Origin: CAZGTQ01 sp964528575
GTDB lineage: Bacteria > Planctomycetota > UBA1135 > GCA-002686595
Direction of reading: 5' to 3'
DNA: 17,764 nt
Assembly (NCBI GenBank): GCA_964528575.1
Contig: CAZGTQ010000467.1
Location: 1 to 17,764 of the forward strand
Both the position numbers and the translations under genes were made by a program. The notes under the pieces were generated by a model that saw only the letters and a program-made list of their open reading frames with translations, ran no database searches and had not been told where the DNA came from. Below, piece after piece: positions 8,505 through 14,454 of this stretch (positions are counted from its first letter, which is position 1; each line of letters begins with the position of its first letter).

Positions 8505-9179
8505 ATGGGCGCGCCCGTCCCCGTCCCGCGTCTCGTGGCCCTGTCGCCGGGGACGCTCGCCGCGCGCGATGCGGCCGCGTTCGTCGAGCGCGTCCGCGCG
8601 GCGCTCGCCGCGGGGCTCGGCGCCGTGCTCCTGCGCGAGCCGGCGCTCGACGACGGGCCGCTCCTCGCGCTCGCGCGCGAGCTGCGCGCGCTGGCGGACC
8701 GCTCCGGCGCCTGGCTCGGCGTCCACGACCGCGTCCACGTCGCGCTCGCCGCGCGCGCCGACGCCGCGCACCTGGGCTTTCGCTCGCTGCGTCCCGCCGC
8801 CGCGCGCGCCGTCGCGGGCGCGCGCTGTGCGCTCGGCCTGTCGACGCACGCGGGCGACGACGCGGACGCGTGGCGCGACGCGGACTACCTGTTCCACGGG
8901 CCCGTGCGTGCCACCGCATCGAAGCGCGGCGTGAAGGAGCCGATCGGCTTCGACGGGCTCGCCGCGGGCGTCGCGCGCGCGGGCGCGCGGCCGGTGCTCG
9001 CGATCGGCGGGATGCGGCCGCAAGACGTGCGCGACGCTCTCGCGGCGGGCGCGCACGGCGTCGCGGTGCTCGGCGGCATCCTCGCGCACGCCGAGCCGCG
9101 CGCGGTCGCCGAGCGCGCCGGAGCGTACGTGCAGGCGCTCGAGCACGCGACGCGCTGCCCGGCGGAGGGCGGGGCGTGA
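8505..9179 (+). CDS. ThiE/TenI-family protein (thiamine phosphate synthase superfamily)
   Basis: TIM-barrel protein of the thiamine phosphate synthase / thiazole tautomerase superfamily, 224 aa, the usual length. Visible family motifs: LREP (43-46), HDR (74-76), HLG (89-91), LGLSTH (109-114), DY..HGPVRATASK (phosphate-binding loop) and LAIGGM...AAGAHGVAVLGGI near the C-terminus. Two residues expected of an active ThiE are not where they should be: the lysine of the RxK pair is proline (P46), and the HLGQxD metal-binding aspartate is absent (HLGFRSL). The C-terminal half resembles TenI. It may be a TenI-like enzyme, a divergent ThiE, or a protein with another substrate. A thiL-like gene two places downstream supports a thiamine link. 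The start ATG is 9 bases after the previous stop; only a weak SD (GAG) is seen. Confidence 0.8.
   Translation: MGAPVPVPRLVALSPGTLAARDAAAFVERVRAALAAGLGAVLLREPALDDGPLLALARELRALADRSGAWLGVHDRVHVALAARADAAHLGFRSLRPAAARAVAGARCALGLSTHAGDDADAWRDADYLFHGPVRATASKRGVKEPIGFDGLAAGVARAGARPVLAIGGMRPQDVRDALAAGAHGVAVLGGILAHAEPRAVAERAGAYVQALEHATRCPAEGGA
9164..9168 (+). promoter_or_regulatory. Ribosome binding site deciding the GTG start at 9176
   Basis: GGAGG sits 7 bases before GTG 9176. This strong motif supports a start that overlaps the previous stop as GTGA and gives a 139-residue protein with an immediate membrane anchor. Confidence 0.7.
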
Positions 9180-9595
9180 ACGCGAGCGCGAGGAAGCTGC
9201 TCGCGCGGCTGCGCGTCGTCGTCTACGCCGTAGTCCTCGCGTGCATCCTGTGGGGCTTCTGGCGCTTCGAGGTCGCGACGCTGCCGACCGAGGGCTGCTC
9301 GCCGGTGCTCGCGCTCGAGCCGGGCCAGCGCATGCTGCTCGACGCGCACCCCACGGCGTTCGGCCCGGGCGACGTCGTGTTCTTCCGGCACGAGGGCGAG
9401 GGGCGGCAGCTCATCGCGACGGTCGACGAGCCGCCCGCGAGCGCGAGCGAGGCGCTGTGGCGGCGCGTCGAGGACGAGGACGCGCTGTGGGTCGTCTGCG
9501 ACCGCGTCGGCTGCCCGAGCGACGACAGCCGCCTGCTCGGGCCGATCGCCCGCGAGCACGTCGATTACCGGCTCGTGCTCGCCTGGGGCCCCTGA
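9176..9595 (+). CDS. Membrane-anchored signal peptidase I-like (S26 fold) protein, probably inactive
   Basis: 139 aa. A basic N-terminus (R6, K7, R11, R13) is followed by one membrane segment (about 14-31). The rest aligns by eye with signal peptidase I: GCS(42)PVLALEPGQR resembles the GSMxPTLxxGD box with Ser42 eight residues before the GD/GQ position, as for the catalytic serine; GPGDVVFF (63-70) is box C-like; and CDRVGCPSDDSRLLG (108-122) matches the GDNxxxSxDSRxxG box. The catalytic lysine box (KRxxGLPGD) is reduced to LIATVDEPP (79-87), with no lysine; in fact K7 is the only lysine in the protein. It is also shorter than active enzymes. So it is most likely a non-catalytic relative or a peptidase with another mechanism. 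It lies between thiE/tenI-like and thiL-like genes, with GTGA overlap upstream. The fold assignment rests on motif spacing only. Confidence 0.6.
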   Translation: MNASARKLLARLRVVVYAVVLACILWGFWRFEVATLPTEGCSPVLALEPGQRMLLDAHPTAFGPGDVVFFRHEGEGRQLIATVDEPPASASEALWRRVEDEDALWVVCDRVGCPSDDSRLLGPIAREHVDYRLVLAWGP

Positions 9596-9605
9596 GGCCT
9601 GCGCG

Positions 9606-10511
9606 ATGGGGTGGGACGAGGACCGGCTGCACCGCTGGCTCGCGCGCCGGCCCGCCGCGCGCGTCGTCGCGGGCTCGCCGATGCACGACGCGATGGTCCT
9701 GCGCCCGCTGCGGGGTCGCACCGTCGCGTGCGTCGACCAGACGATCGAGGGCGTGCACGCCCAGGCCGACGTCGCGCCCGCGCGGTTCGGCGCGAAAGCC
9801 GCGGGGCGCGCGCTCTCCGACCTCGCCGCGACCGCCGCGAGCCCGCGCGCGCTGCTGCTCGCTCTGCGCGCGCCCGCCGAGCGCGACGAGCGCTGGATGC
9901 GCGGCGTGATCGGCGGCGTCGCGCGCGCGGCCGAGCGCGCGGGCGCGGAGCTCGTCGGCGGCGCCCGCGCCGCGGCGCCCGGGCGGGCGAGCGCGACCGT
10001 GACCGCGTTCGGGGCCTTCATGGGCACGCGGCGTCCGCCCGGTCGCGACCGCGCGCGCCCGGGCCAGGTCGTCGTGCTCACCGGCCCGGTCGGCGGGAGC
10101 GTGCTCGGCCGCCATCTCGCGATCGAGCCGCGCTTCGAGGCGAGCCGGCGCCTCTTCGCGGCACGCGCGAGCGCGCTGATGGACGTCAGCGACGGGCTCG
10201 CGCTCGATCTGTGGCGTCTCGCGCGCGCCTCGGGCGTGCGGATCGAGCTCGACCTCGCGCGCGTGCCCGTGCACCGCGACGCGCGCCGACTCGCGCGTTC
10301 GAGCGGTCGCCCCGCGCTGTGGCACGCGCTGCACGACGGCGAGGACCACGAGCTCGTCGCGACGCTCCCGCGCGTCGCCGCGGCCGCCGCCGAGCGCGCC
10401 GGGGACGTCGTCGTCGGCCGCGTGCTGCGCGGGGAGGGGCTCGTCCTGCGCGAGCGCGACGGGCGCGCGCTACCCTGGTCGGGCGATGGAGGCTGGATCC
10501 ATGGCCGCTGA
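9606..10511 (+). CDS. thiL: ThiL-like thiamine-monophosphate kinase, divergent active site
   Basis: 301 aa, close to the family length. ThiL phosphorylates thiamine monophosphate to thiamine diphosphate and belongs to the PurM/SelD-type ATP-binding fold. Seen: VDQTIEGVHA (43-52, normally TDTLVEGVHF), FGAKAAGRALSDLAATAASP (normally GxKAlavNlSDlaAMGA.P), MDVSDGLALDL and GEDHELVAT. Odd: the N-terminal GDDA metal motif is MHDA (26-29), and the GGDT motif appears to be GGAR (from the codons near 9957-9966), so two metal/ATP-binding aspartates are missing. This may be a divergent kinase or a paralogue with altered activity. GAGG 8 bases before ATG 9606 supports the start. It shares its last 11 bases with the tsaE start at 10501. 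Confidence 0.8.
   Translation: MGWDEDRLHRWLARRPAARVVAGSPMHDAMVLRPLRGRTVACVDQTIEGVHAQADVAPARFGAKAAGRALSDLAATAASPRALLLALRAPAERDERWMRGVIGGVARAAERAGAELVGGARAAAPGRASATVTAFGAFMGTRRPPGRDRARPGQVVVLTGPVGGSVLGRHLAIEPRFEASRRLFAARASALMDVSDGLALDLWRLARASGVRIELDLARVPVHRDARRLARSSGRPALWHALHDGEDHELVATLPRVAAAAAERAGDVVVGRVLRGEGLVLRERDGRALPWSGDGGWIHGR
10471..10476 (+). promoter_or_regulatory. Possible -10 box (TACCCT) before tsaE
   Basis: TACCCT fits TANNNT and ends 9 bases before ATG 10486, in the 3' end of the thiL-like gene. No convincing -35 is visible. The same spacing is seen before the tolC-like and tRNA nucleotidyltransferase genes. It could give tsaE its own nearly leaderless transcript; the evidence is positional only. 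Confidence 0.35.
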
Positions 10512-11034
10512 GCCGCGTCCGCCGGTGCGCCTCGTCAGTCGCTCGGCGGAGGCGACCGAGCGCGTGGGGGAGCGGCTCGGGCGCGCGCTCGGTCCGGGGG
10601 CCGTGCTCGCGCTGTCGGGCGAGCTCGGCGCGGGCAAGACGGCGCTCGTGCGCGGGCTGGCGCGCGGGTTGGGCGTCGAGGAGCGGGTCTCGAGCCCGAC
10701 GTACACGCTGCTGCACGAGTACGAGGGCCGCCTGCGGCTGTACCACTACGACGCGTGGATGGAGGGGCGCGAGCGGGCGCTGCTCGCGGGGGGCGGCTCG
10801 AGCTGGCTGTTCGACGCCGGCGTCGCGGTCGTCGAGTGGGCCGAGCGGGTCGCGGACCTCCTGCCCGAGCCGCGGCTCGAGGTGCGCCTGTCCCACCGCG
10901 GCCCCGAGGAGCGCGAGCTGGTGCTCGAGCGGCGCGGGAGCGGGTCCGACGGCGCGGAGCGGGCGCTGGACGCCGCCCTGGCGGCGGTCGAGGCGCTCGT
11001 CGCACAAGATCCGGAATTGGAGGCCTCGGCGTGA
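10501..11034 (+). CDS. tsaE: tRNA threonylcarbamoyladenosine biosynthesis ATPase TsaE
   Basis: TsaE (YjeE) is the P-loop ATPase that works with TsaB and TsaD to make t6A37 on ANN-decoding tRNAs in the cytoplasm. Family marks in order: Walker A GELGAGKT, the V.SPTYTLLHEY segment, the LYHYDAW stretch (HxDxYR in most members) and VEWAERV. 177 aa, a little longer than typical because of an alanine/glutamate-rich C-terminal helix. ATG 10501 is preceded by GGAGG (10488-10492) with an 8-base spacer. An in-frame ATG at 10486 adds five residues and sits 9 bases after a -10-like TACCCT, so both starts may be used. It is the last gene of the repair/thiamine cluster. Confidence 0.93.
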   Translation: MAAEPRPPVRLVSRSAEATERVGERLGRALGPGAVLALSGELGAGKTALVRGLARGLGVEERVSSPTYTLLHEYEGRLRLYHYDAWMEGRERALLAGGGSSWLFDAGVAVVEWAERVADLLPEPRLEVRLSHRGPEERELVLERRGSGSDGAERALDAALAAVEALVAQDPELEASA

Positions 11035-11071
11035 ACCGGGGGGCGGGACGCGCGTTGAGCGGGGCGGACCG

Positions 11072-11099
11072 CCTTTGAAAGGGACTCCGTGAAAGGGAC
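11072..11099 (+). promoter_or_regulatory. Palindrome and direct repeat at the sigma gene start
   Basis: The 54-base gap before the sigma gene contains the perfect palindrome CCTTTGAAAGG (11072-11082). Its right half starts a direct repeat, TGAAAGGGAC at 11076-11085 and 11090-11099, spaced 14 bases, with the second copy covering the GTG start (11089). This could be an operator or autoregulatory site; no clear -10/-35 pair is visible. Confidence 0.3.
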
Positions 11100-11685
11100 C
11101 TGGGACGATCACCGGGACCCCATCCGGGCCCTTCCGGACCCCACCTTGTTCGAGGAGTTCGTCCGGACGGAGACCCGCACCTTCCTGGGGTTCTTCCGGC
11201 GGCTGGGGGCCGCCCCCGAGGAGGCCGAGGATCTGGTCCAGGAGGTCTTTCTCCGCTTGTACCACCGCGCATCGAGCTACCAGCCCCAGGAGCGTTTCGG
11301 CGCCTACGCGTTCCGCACGGCGCGCAATGCCTGGATCGACCTCCAGCGCCGTCGCGCGTCGCGGCCTGGCCTCCTGTCGCTCGACGCCACGCCGCCCGAT
11401 TCCGGCCCGGCGGGCCGCAACGGCGCGTTCCACGAGCGCCTGACGACCGATGACCCCACGCCCGCCGAGGGCGCCGCGCGGCGCGAGGACGCGGGCCGCC
11501 TGCGGGCCGCGCTCGCGTGCCTGCCCGAGCACCACCGGCTCGTCTTCGAGCTCGGCGTGCTCCAGGAGCTGTCCTATGCCGAGATCGGCGCGATCCTCGA
11601 CATCCCGGTCGGGACGGTGAAGTCCCGCATGTTCCACGCCGTGCGCAAGCTGCGCGAGGCGGTCGAGACGGAGAACTGCACGTGA
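11089..11685 (+). CDS. ECF-type RNA polymerase sigma factor
   Basis: 198 aa sigma-70 family protein with only regions 2 and 4. Region 2 shows AEDLVQEVFLRLY and the FRTARNAWIDLQRRR stretch that binds the -10 element and core polymerase. Region 4 shows LPEHHRLVFELGVLQELSYAEI followed by the helix-turn-helix AILDIPVGTVKSRMFHA. A hydrophilic linker separates them. The GTG start follows a poor SD (AGGG, 5-base gap). The stop overlaps the next gene as GTGA, as is common for a sigma/anti-sigma pair, so its activity is probably controlled by that membrane protein. The first 60 codons use GGG, CGG, CCC and GCC much more than the rest of the window. Confidence 0.92.
   Translation: MKGTWDDHRDPIRALPDPTLFEEFVRTETRTFLGFFRRLGAAPEEAEDLVQEVFLRLYHRASSYQPQERFGAYAFRTARNAWIDLQRRRASRPGLLSLDATPPDSGPAGRNGAFHERLTTDDPTPAEGAARREDAGRLRAALACLPEHHRLVFELGVLQELSYAEIGAILDIPVGTVKSRMFHAVRKLREAVETENCT
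11670..11673 (+). promoter_or_regulatory. Ribosome binding site for the anti-sigma-like gene
   Basis: GGAG 8 bases before GTG 11682, within the end of the sigma gene. It supports the start in the GTGA overlap, which is also the start that includes the histidine-rich N-terminus. Confidence 0.6.
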
Positions 11686-12737
11686 GCCGGCACCGCCACG
11701 ATCAGCACGGCCATGACGAGCACGGCCATGACGACGCGCTGGAGGCGCGCGTGCTGGAGCTCCTGCTCGACGGGGATGCCCAGCGCGAGCTCGAGCGGCT
11801 GCGCGCGGATCCGGCGGCGACCGAGACGGTCGCGCGCCTCGAGAGCTTCCTCGGCCTGTGCCGCAGCGAGCTGGCCCCGGTGGGGGCCGACGCGGGCGCC
11901 GACGCGCTCGCCCAGGCCGTGCTCGCGAGCACGACGCGCGAGGACCTCGACTGGCGCGGCGACCTGCGCCTGGTGCGCGGCTTCGTCGCGCGGCGCCTGC
12001 GCTCGTCGATGTGGTTGCGCGTCGCTGCCGCGAGCCTGCTCGTGCACGTCGCGGCGCTGCCCGTCGTCGCGTGGTACGCGTTCCAGCCGCGCGAGCGCGG
12101 CTTCGCCATCGACTTCGCACGGCCGGCGCAGGAGAGCCCGGTGGCGCCGGACGTCGCCGAGCCCGAGCGCGATCTCGAGGGCACGGCAGGCACGGCCGAG
12201 CTCGACGACCTGCTCGGCGCCGGCCCGTGGGGCACCCGGAGCGCGACCGTGCAGAACAACCTGCGGCGCGCGCGCTACTGGCTCGCCGCCGGCGATGCCC
12301 CGCGCGCGGGCGCGCGTCCGACGACCGCGGTCGGCGCGCTGCTCGAAGAGCGGGCGGAGCGGCTGCAGCGCTACGAGGCGGGCGAGCCCGGCGCTGCCCG
12401 GCTCGAGGATCCCAGCGCCTACGCCGAGCCGCTCGAGCGCGTGCTCGCGGTCGAGCTGCTGCTCGACGAGTGCGTGCTCACCGGCAACCTGCCCGCGCAT
12501 CTCGAGCGCGGCTTGCACTCCCTGAACGCGATCGACGAGGGCCCGGTCGCGCGGCTCGCCGAGGCGGCGCTCGAGCGCGCCGCGGCCTACGGCTGGCCGG
12601 GTGCGCGCGCGGTCGTCGAGCCGGTCGACGCCCCGTACGGCGCGCGCTGGCGGGATCGCCTGCGCGCGGCGCTCGACGCGGAGGCCGAGCGCGACCCCGC
12701 GGTGCGCGCCTGGCTCGCGGCGGACGACGAGCGCTGA
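11682..12737 (+). CDS. Putative membrane anti-sigma factor with histidine-rich N-terminus
   Basis: 351 aa, no family recognised with certainty. The N-terminus holds six histidines in residues 4-16 (H4, H6, H9, H11, H14, H16), made from a D-[Q/E]-H-G-H repeat. Next comes a cytoplasmic helical region (LELLLDGDAQRELERLRADP) like the start of planctomycete anti-sigma proteins, then one membrane segment (about 110-134, LRVAAASLLVHVAALPVVAW), then a roughly 215-residue likely extracytoplasmic part rich in Ala, Glu and Arg. The classic zinc anti-sigma HxxxCxxC is absent. Translational overlap with the ECF sigma gene suggests it binds that sigma factor at the membrane, and the histidines suggest metal sensing; both points are inference. 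Confidence 0.6.
   Translation: MSRHRHDQHGHDEHGHDDALEARVLELLLDGDAQRELERLRADPAATETVARLESFLGLCRSELAPVGADAGADALAQAVLASTTREDLDWRGDLRLVRGFVARRLRSSMWLRVAAASLLVHVAALPVVAWYAFQPRERGFAIDFARPAQESPVAPDVAEPERDLEGTAGTAELDDLLGAGPWGTRSATVQNNLRRARYWLAAGDAPRAGARPTTAVGALLEERAERLQRYEAGEPGAARLEDPSAYAEPLERVLAVELLLDECVLTGNLPAHLERGLHSLNAIDEGPVARLAEAALERAAAYGWPGARAVVEPVDAPYGARWRDRLRAALDAEAERDPAVRAWLAADDER
11700..11729 (+). repeat. 15-base tandem repeat coding DQHGH/DEHGH
   Basis: Two adjacent 15-base units differing at two positions (GAT/GAC and CAG/GAG) encode the histidine-rich pentapeptides of the anti-sigma-like protein. Confidence 0.85.
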
Positions 12738-12794
12738 GCGCGCTCGCGGCGCCTGCGCGCCGGCATCGAGGTGGCCTCGGCCCGGGGGCTCCCC

Positions 12795-12800
12795 TATGCT
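12795..12800 (+). promoter_or_regulatory. -10 box (TATGCT) of the tolC-like gene
   Basis: TATGCT is the only AT-leaning hexamer in the 71-base gap after the anti-sigma-like gene. It ends 8 bases before ATG 12809, and no SD precedes that ATG. A start of transcription about 7 bases downstream would fall at or next to the ATG, so the mRNA may be leaderless. The -35 region (around 12772) is poor. Confidence 0.5.
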
Positions 12801-12808
12801 CCGGCGCC

Positions 12809-14425
12809 ATGAGCGTGCGCAGCGTCTTCGCGACGATCCTGATGCCGGCGAGCGTGACGTCGGCCGTGATACTGGGCCCGGCCGCGGTGCTAGGGGCCAC
12901 ACAGAACGTCCCTGCGGGACCCCCGCCGGAGCCGGGCGAGGTCGACGAGCGCGCGATCCGGCTGACGCTCGAGGACGCGGTGCGGATCGCCGTGAGCAGC
13001 AACATCGGTCTCGAGATCGAGCAGGAGAACGTCGAGGTGCGGCGGCTCGAGTCGCTCGGCATCTGGGGCGTCTTCGATCCGGTGCTGTCCGCCTCGACGA
13101 GCTACACGACCGCGGAGTTCGAGGGGCCGACGCAGCTCGCCGGCGCGGCCGTCGTCGACGAGGACTCGCTGAGCACGAGCGCCGGGCTGCTCGTGCCGTT
13201 CCACACCGGCGGCGCGCTCGACGTGCGCTACTTCCGCGATCAGCGCGAGACGAACAGCCAGTTCTCGGCGCCCGAGACGACGCGCGACATCTTCGCGCTC
13301 GTCCTGACGCAGCCGCTCCTGCGCGGCGCGTGGAGCGAGGCGGCGACCTCGTCGCAGCGCCAGGTGGAGATCGCGTACCTCCAGCAGCAGGAGCTCCTGC
13401 GCGCCTCGCGCCAGCAACTGGTGCTCGACGTGCACTTCGCCTATTGGGATCTCGTGACGGCGCTCGAGGAGCTGCAGGTGCGCGAGCTCGCGGTCCGGCT
13501 GGGCGAGGAGCAGCTCGCCCAGAACCGGCGGCGGCTCGAGGTCGGCGTCGGCACCGAGGTCGACGTGCTCCAGGCGGAGACCAACGTGGCGACGCAGAGC
13601 GAGCAACGGCTGCTCGCCGAGGTCGAGGTGCGGGCGGCGATGGACGCGCTCAAGGCGCTGCTGTTCCGGCGCGGCGAGGGCGAGTCGTGGCGCGCGTACG
13701 TCGACGCCTGGGAGACCACGATCGAGCCGCTGACGCCGCTGCCGAGCCTCCCCCAGGCGCCGCTCGAGCTCGATTGGACCCGCTCGCTCATGCTCGCCGC
13801 GCAGTATCGCCCCGAGCTCGTCCAGCAGCGGCTCGTGATCGACGCGGCCGAGACGCGGCTCGTCCTCGCCGAGTCCAACAGCCTGCCGCTGCTCGACGCC
13901 CGGCTCGAGGCGTCGTCGTCCGGCTTCGCGCCCAAGCGACTGCTCGTCGATCCCGGCCCGCCGCCCGTCTTCGTCAGCGAGTCGAACAGCGACGCGTTCT
14001 CCGACGCGATCGGCTTCGAGTTCCCGACGTACGTCGCCGCGCTCGACTTCGCGCTGCCGATCGGCAACCGCACGGCGAAATACAGCGAGCGCGCAGCGCG
14101 CGTCGACGTGCGCGTCGCCCGGCTGGCGTACGAGCAGGTCGAGATGAACATCGTCGCCGAGGTCCGCGGAGCCGTGCGCGAGGTGCTGTACCAGGCCGAG
14201 GCCGTCGCCGCGGCGGTGCGCAGCGTGCAGCTCGCGCGCCGCCAGCTCGAGGCCGAGCAGGCGCGCTACCAGGAGGGCCTGTCGACGACGTTCCAGGTGC
14301 TCGAGTTCCAGCAGACGCTCGCGCAGGCGCTGTCGTCGGAGAAGGCGGCGCGCGGCGGTCTGGCGAAGGCGGAGGCGGCGTTGCAGCGTGCCGAGGGCGT
14401 CCTCGGCGGGGAGTCCGTGCCCTGA
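12809..14425 (+). CDS. TolC-family outer-membrane efflux protein
   Basis: 538 aa. TolC-family proteins form trimeric beta-barrel/alpha-tunnel channels for type I secretion and efflux. The N-terminus looks like a signal peptide (hydrophobic run about 7-28, ending AVLGA). The motif RLTLEDAVRIAVSSNIGL opens the first OEP repeat, followed by GIWGVFDPVLSASTSY. Long heptad-rich helices follow, with QLVLDVHFAYWDLV and RLEVGVGTEVDVLQAETNVA, and in the second repeat AEVRGAVREVLYQAE, EQARYQEGLSTTFQVLEFQ. The two copies of GVGTEVDVLQ / GLSTTFQVLE are the internal duplication typical of TolC. No inner-membrane pump or adaptor gene is in the window. The start is fixed by the signal peptide and the -10 box just upstream. 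Confidence 0.92.
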   Translation: MSVRSVFATILMPASVTSAVILGPAAVLGATQNVPAGPPPEPGEVDERAIRLTLEDAVRIAVSSNIGLEIEQENVEVRRLESLGIWGVFDPVLSASTSYTTAEFEGPTQLAGAAVVDEDSLSTSAGLLVPFHTGGALDVRYFRDQRETNSQFSAPETTRDIFALVLTQPLLRGAWSEAATSSQRQVEIAYLQQQELLRASRQQLVLDVHFAYWDLVTALEELQVRELAVRLGEEQLAQNRRRLEVGVGTEVDVLQAETNVATQSEQRLLAEVEVRAAMDALKALLFRRGEGESWRAYVDAWETTIEPLTPLPSLPQAPLELDWTRSLMLAAQYRPELVQQRLVIDAAETRLVLAESNSLPLLDARLEASSSGFAPKRLLVDPGPPPVFVSESNSDAFSDAIGFEFPTYVAALDFALPIGNRTAKYSERAARVDVRVARLAYEQVEMNIVAEVRGAVREVLYQAEAVAAAVRSVQLARRQLEAEQARYQEGLSTTFQVLEFQQTLAQALSSEKAARGGLAKAEAALQRAEGVLGGESVP

Positions 14426-14454
14426 GCGCGCGTCCGCGCACCCTCCGCCGCGTC

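Noticed and set aside
6258..9146. Open frame of 962 codons on the minus strand
   Set aside because: It lies opposite the XPB partner and thiE-like genes, is made of low-complexity Arg/Ala/Glu/Val sequence without motifs, and is expected as a by-product of very high GC.
11700..11729. Short tandem repeat as a CRISPR-like or mobile feature
   Set aside because: Only two units, in frame, and explained by the histidine-rich peptide it encodes.
12747..12762. 6-bp GC hairpin (CGGCGC-CTGC-GCGCCG) after the anti-sigma-like gene as a terminator
   Set aside because: No T-run follows and such hairpins occur by chance in DNA this GC-rich.
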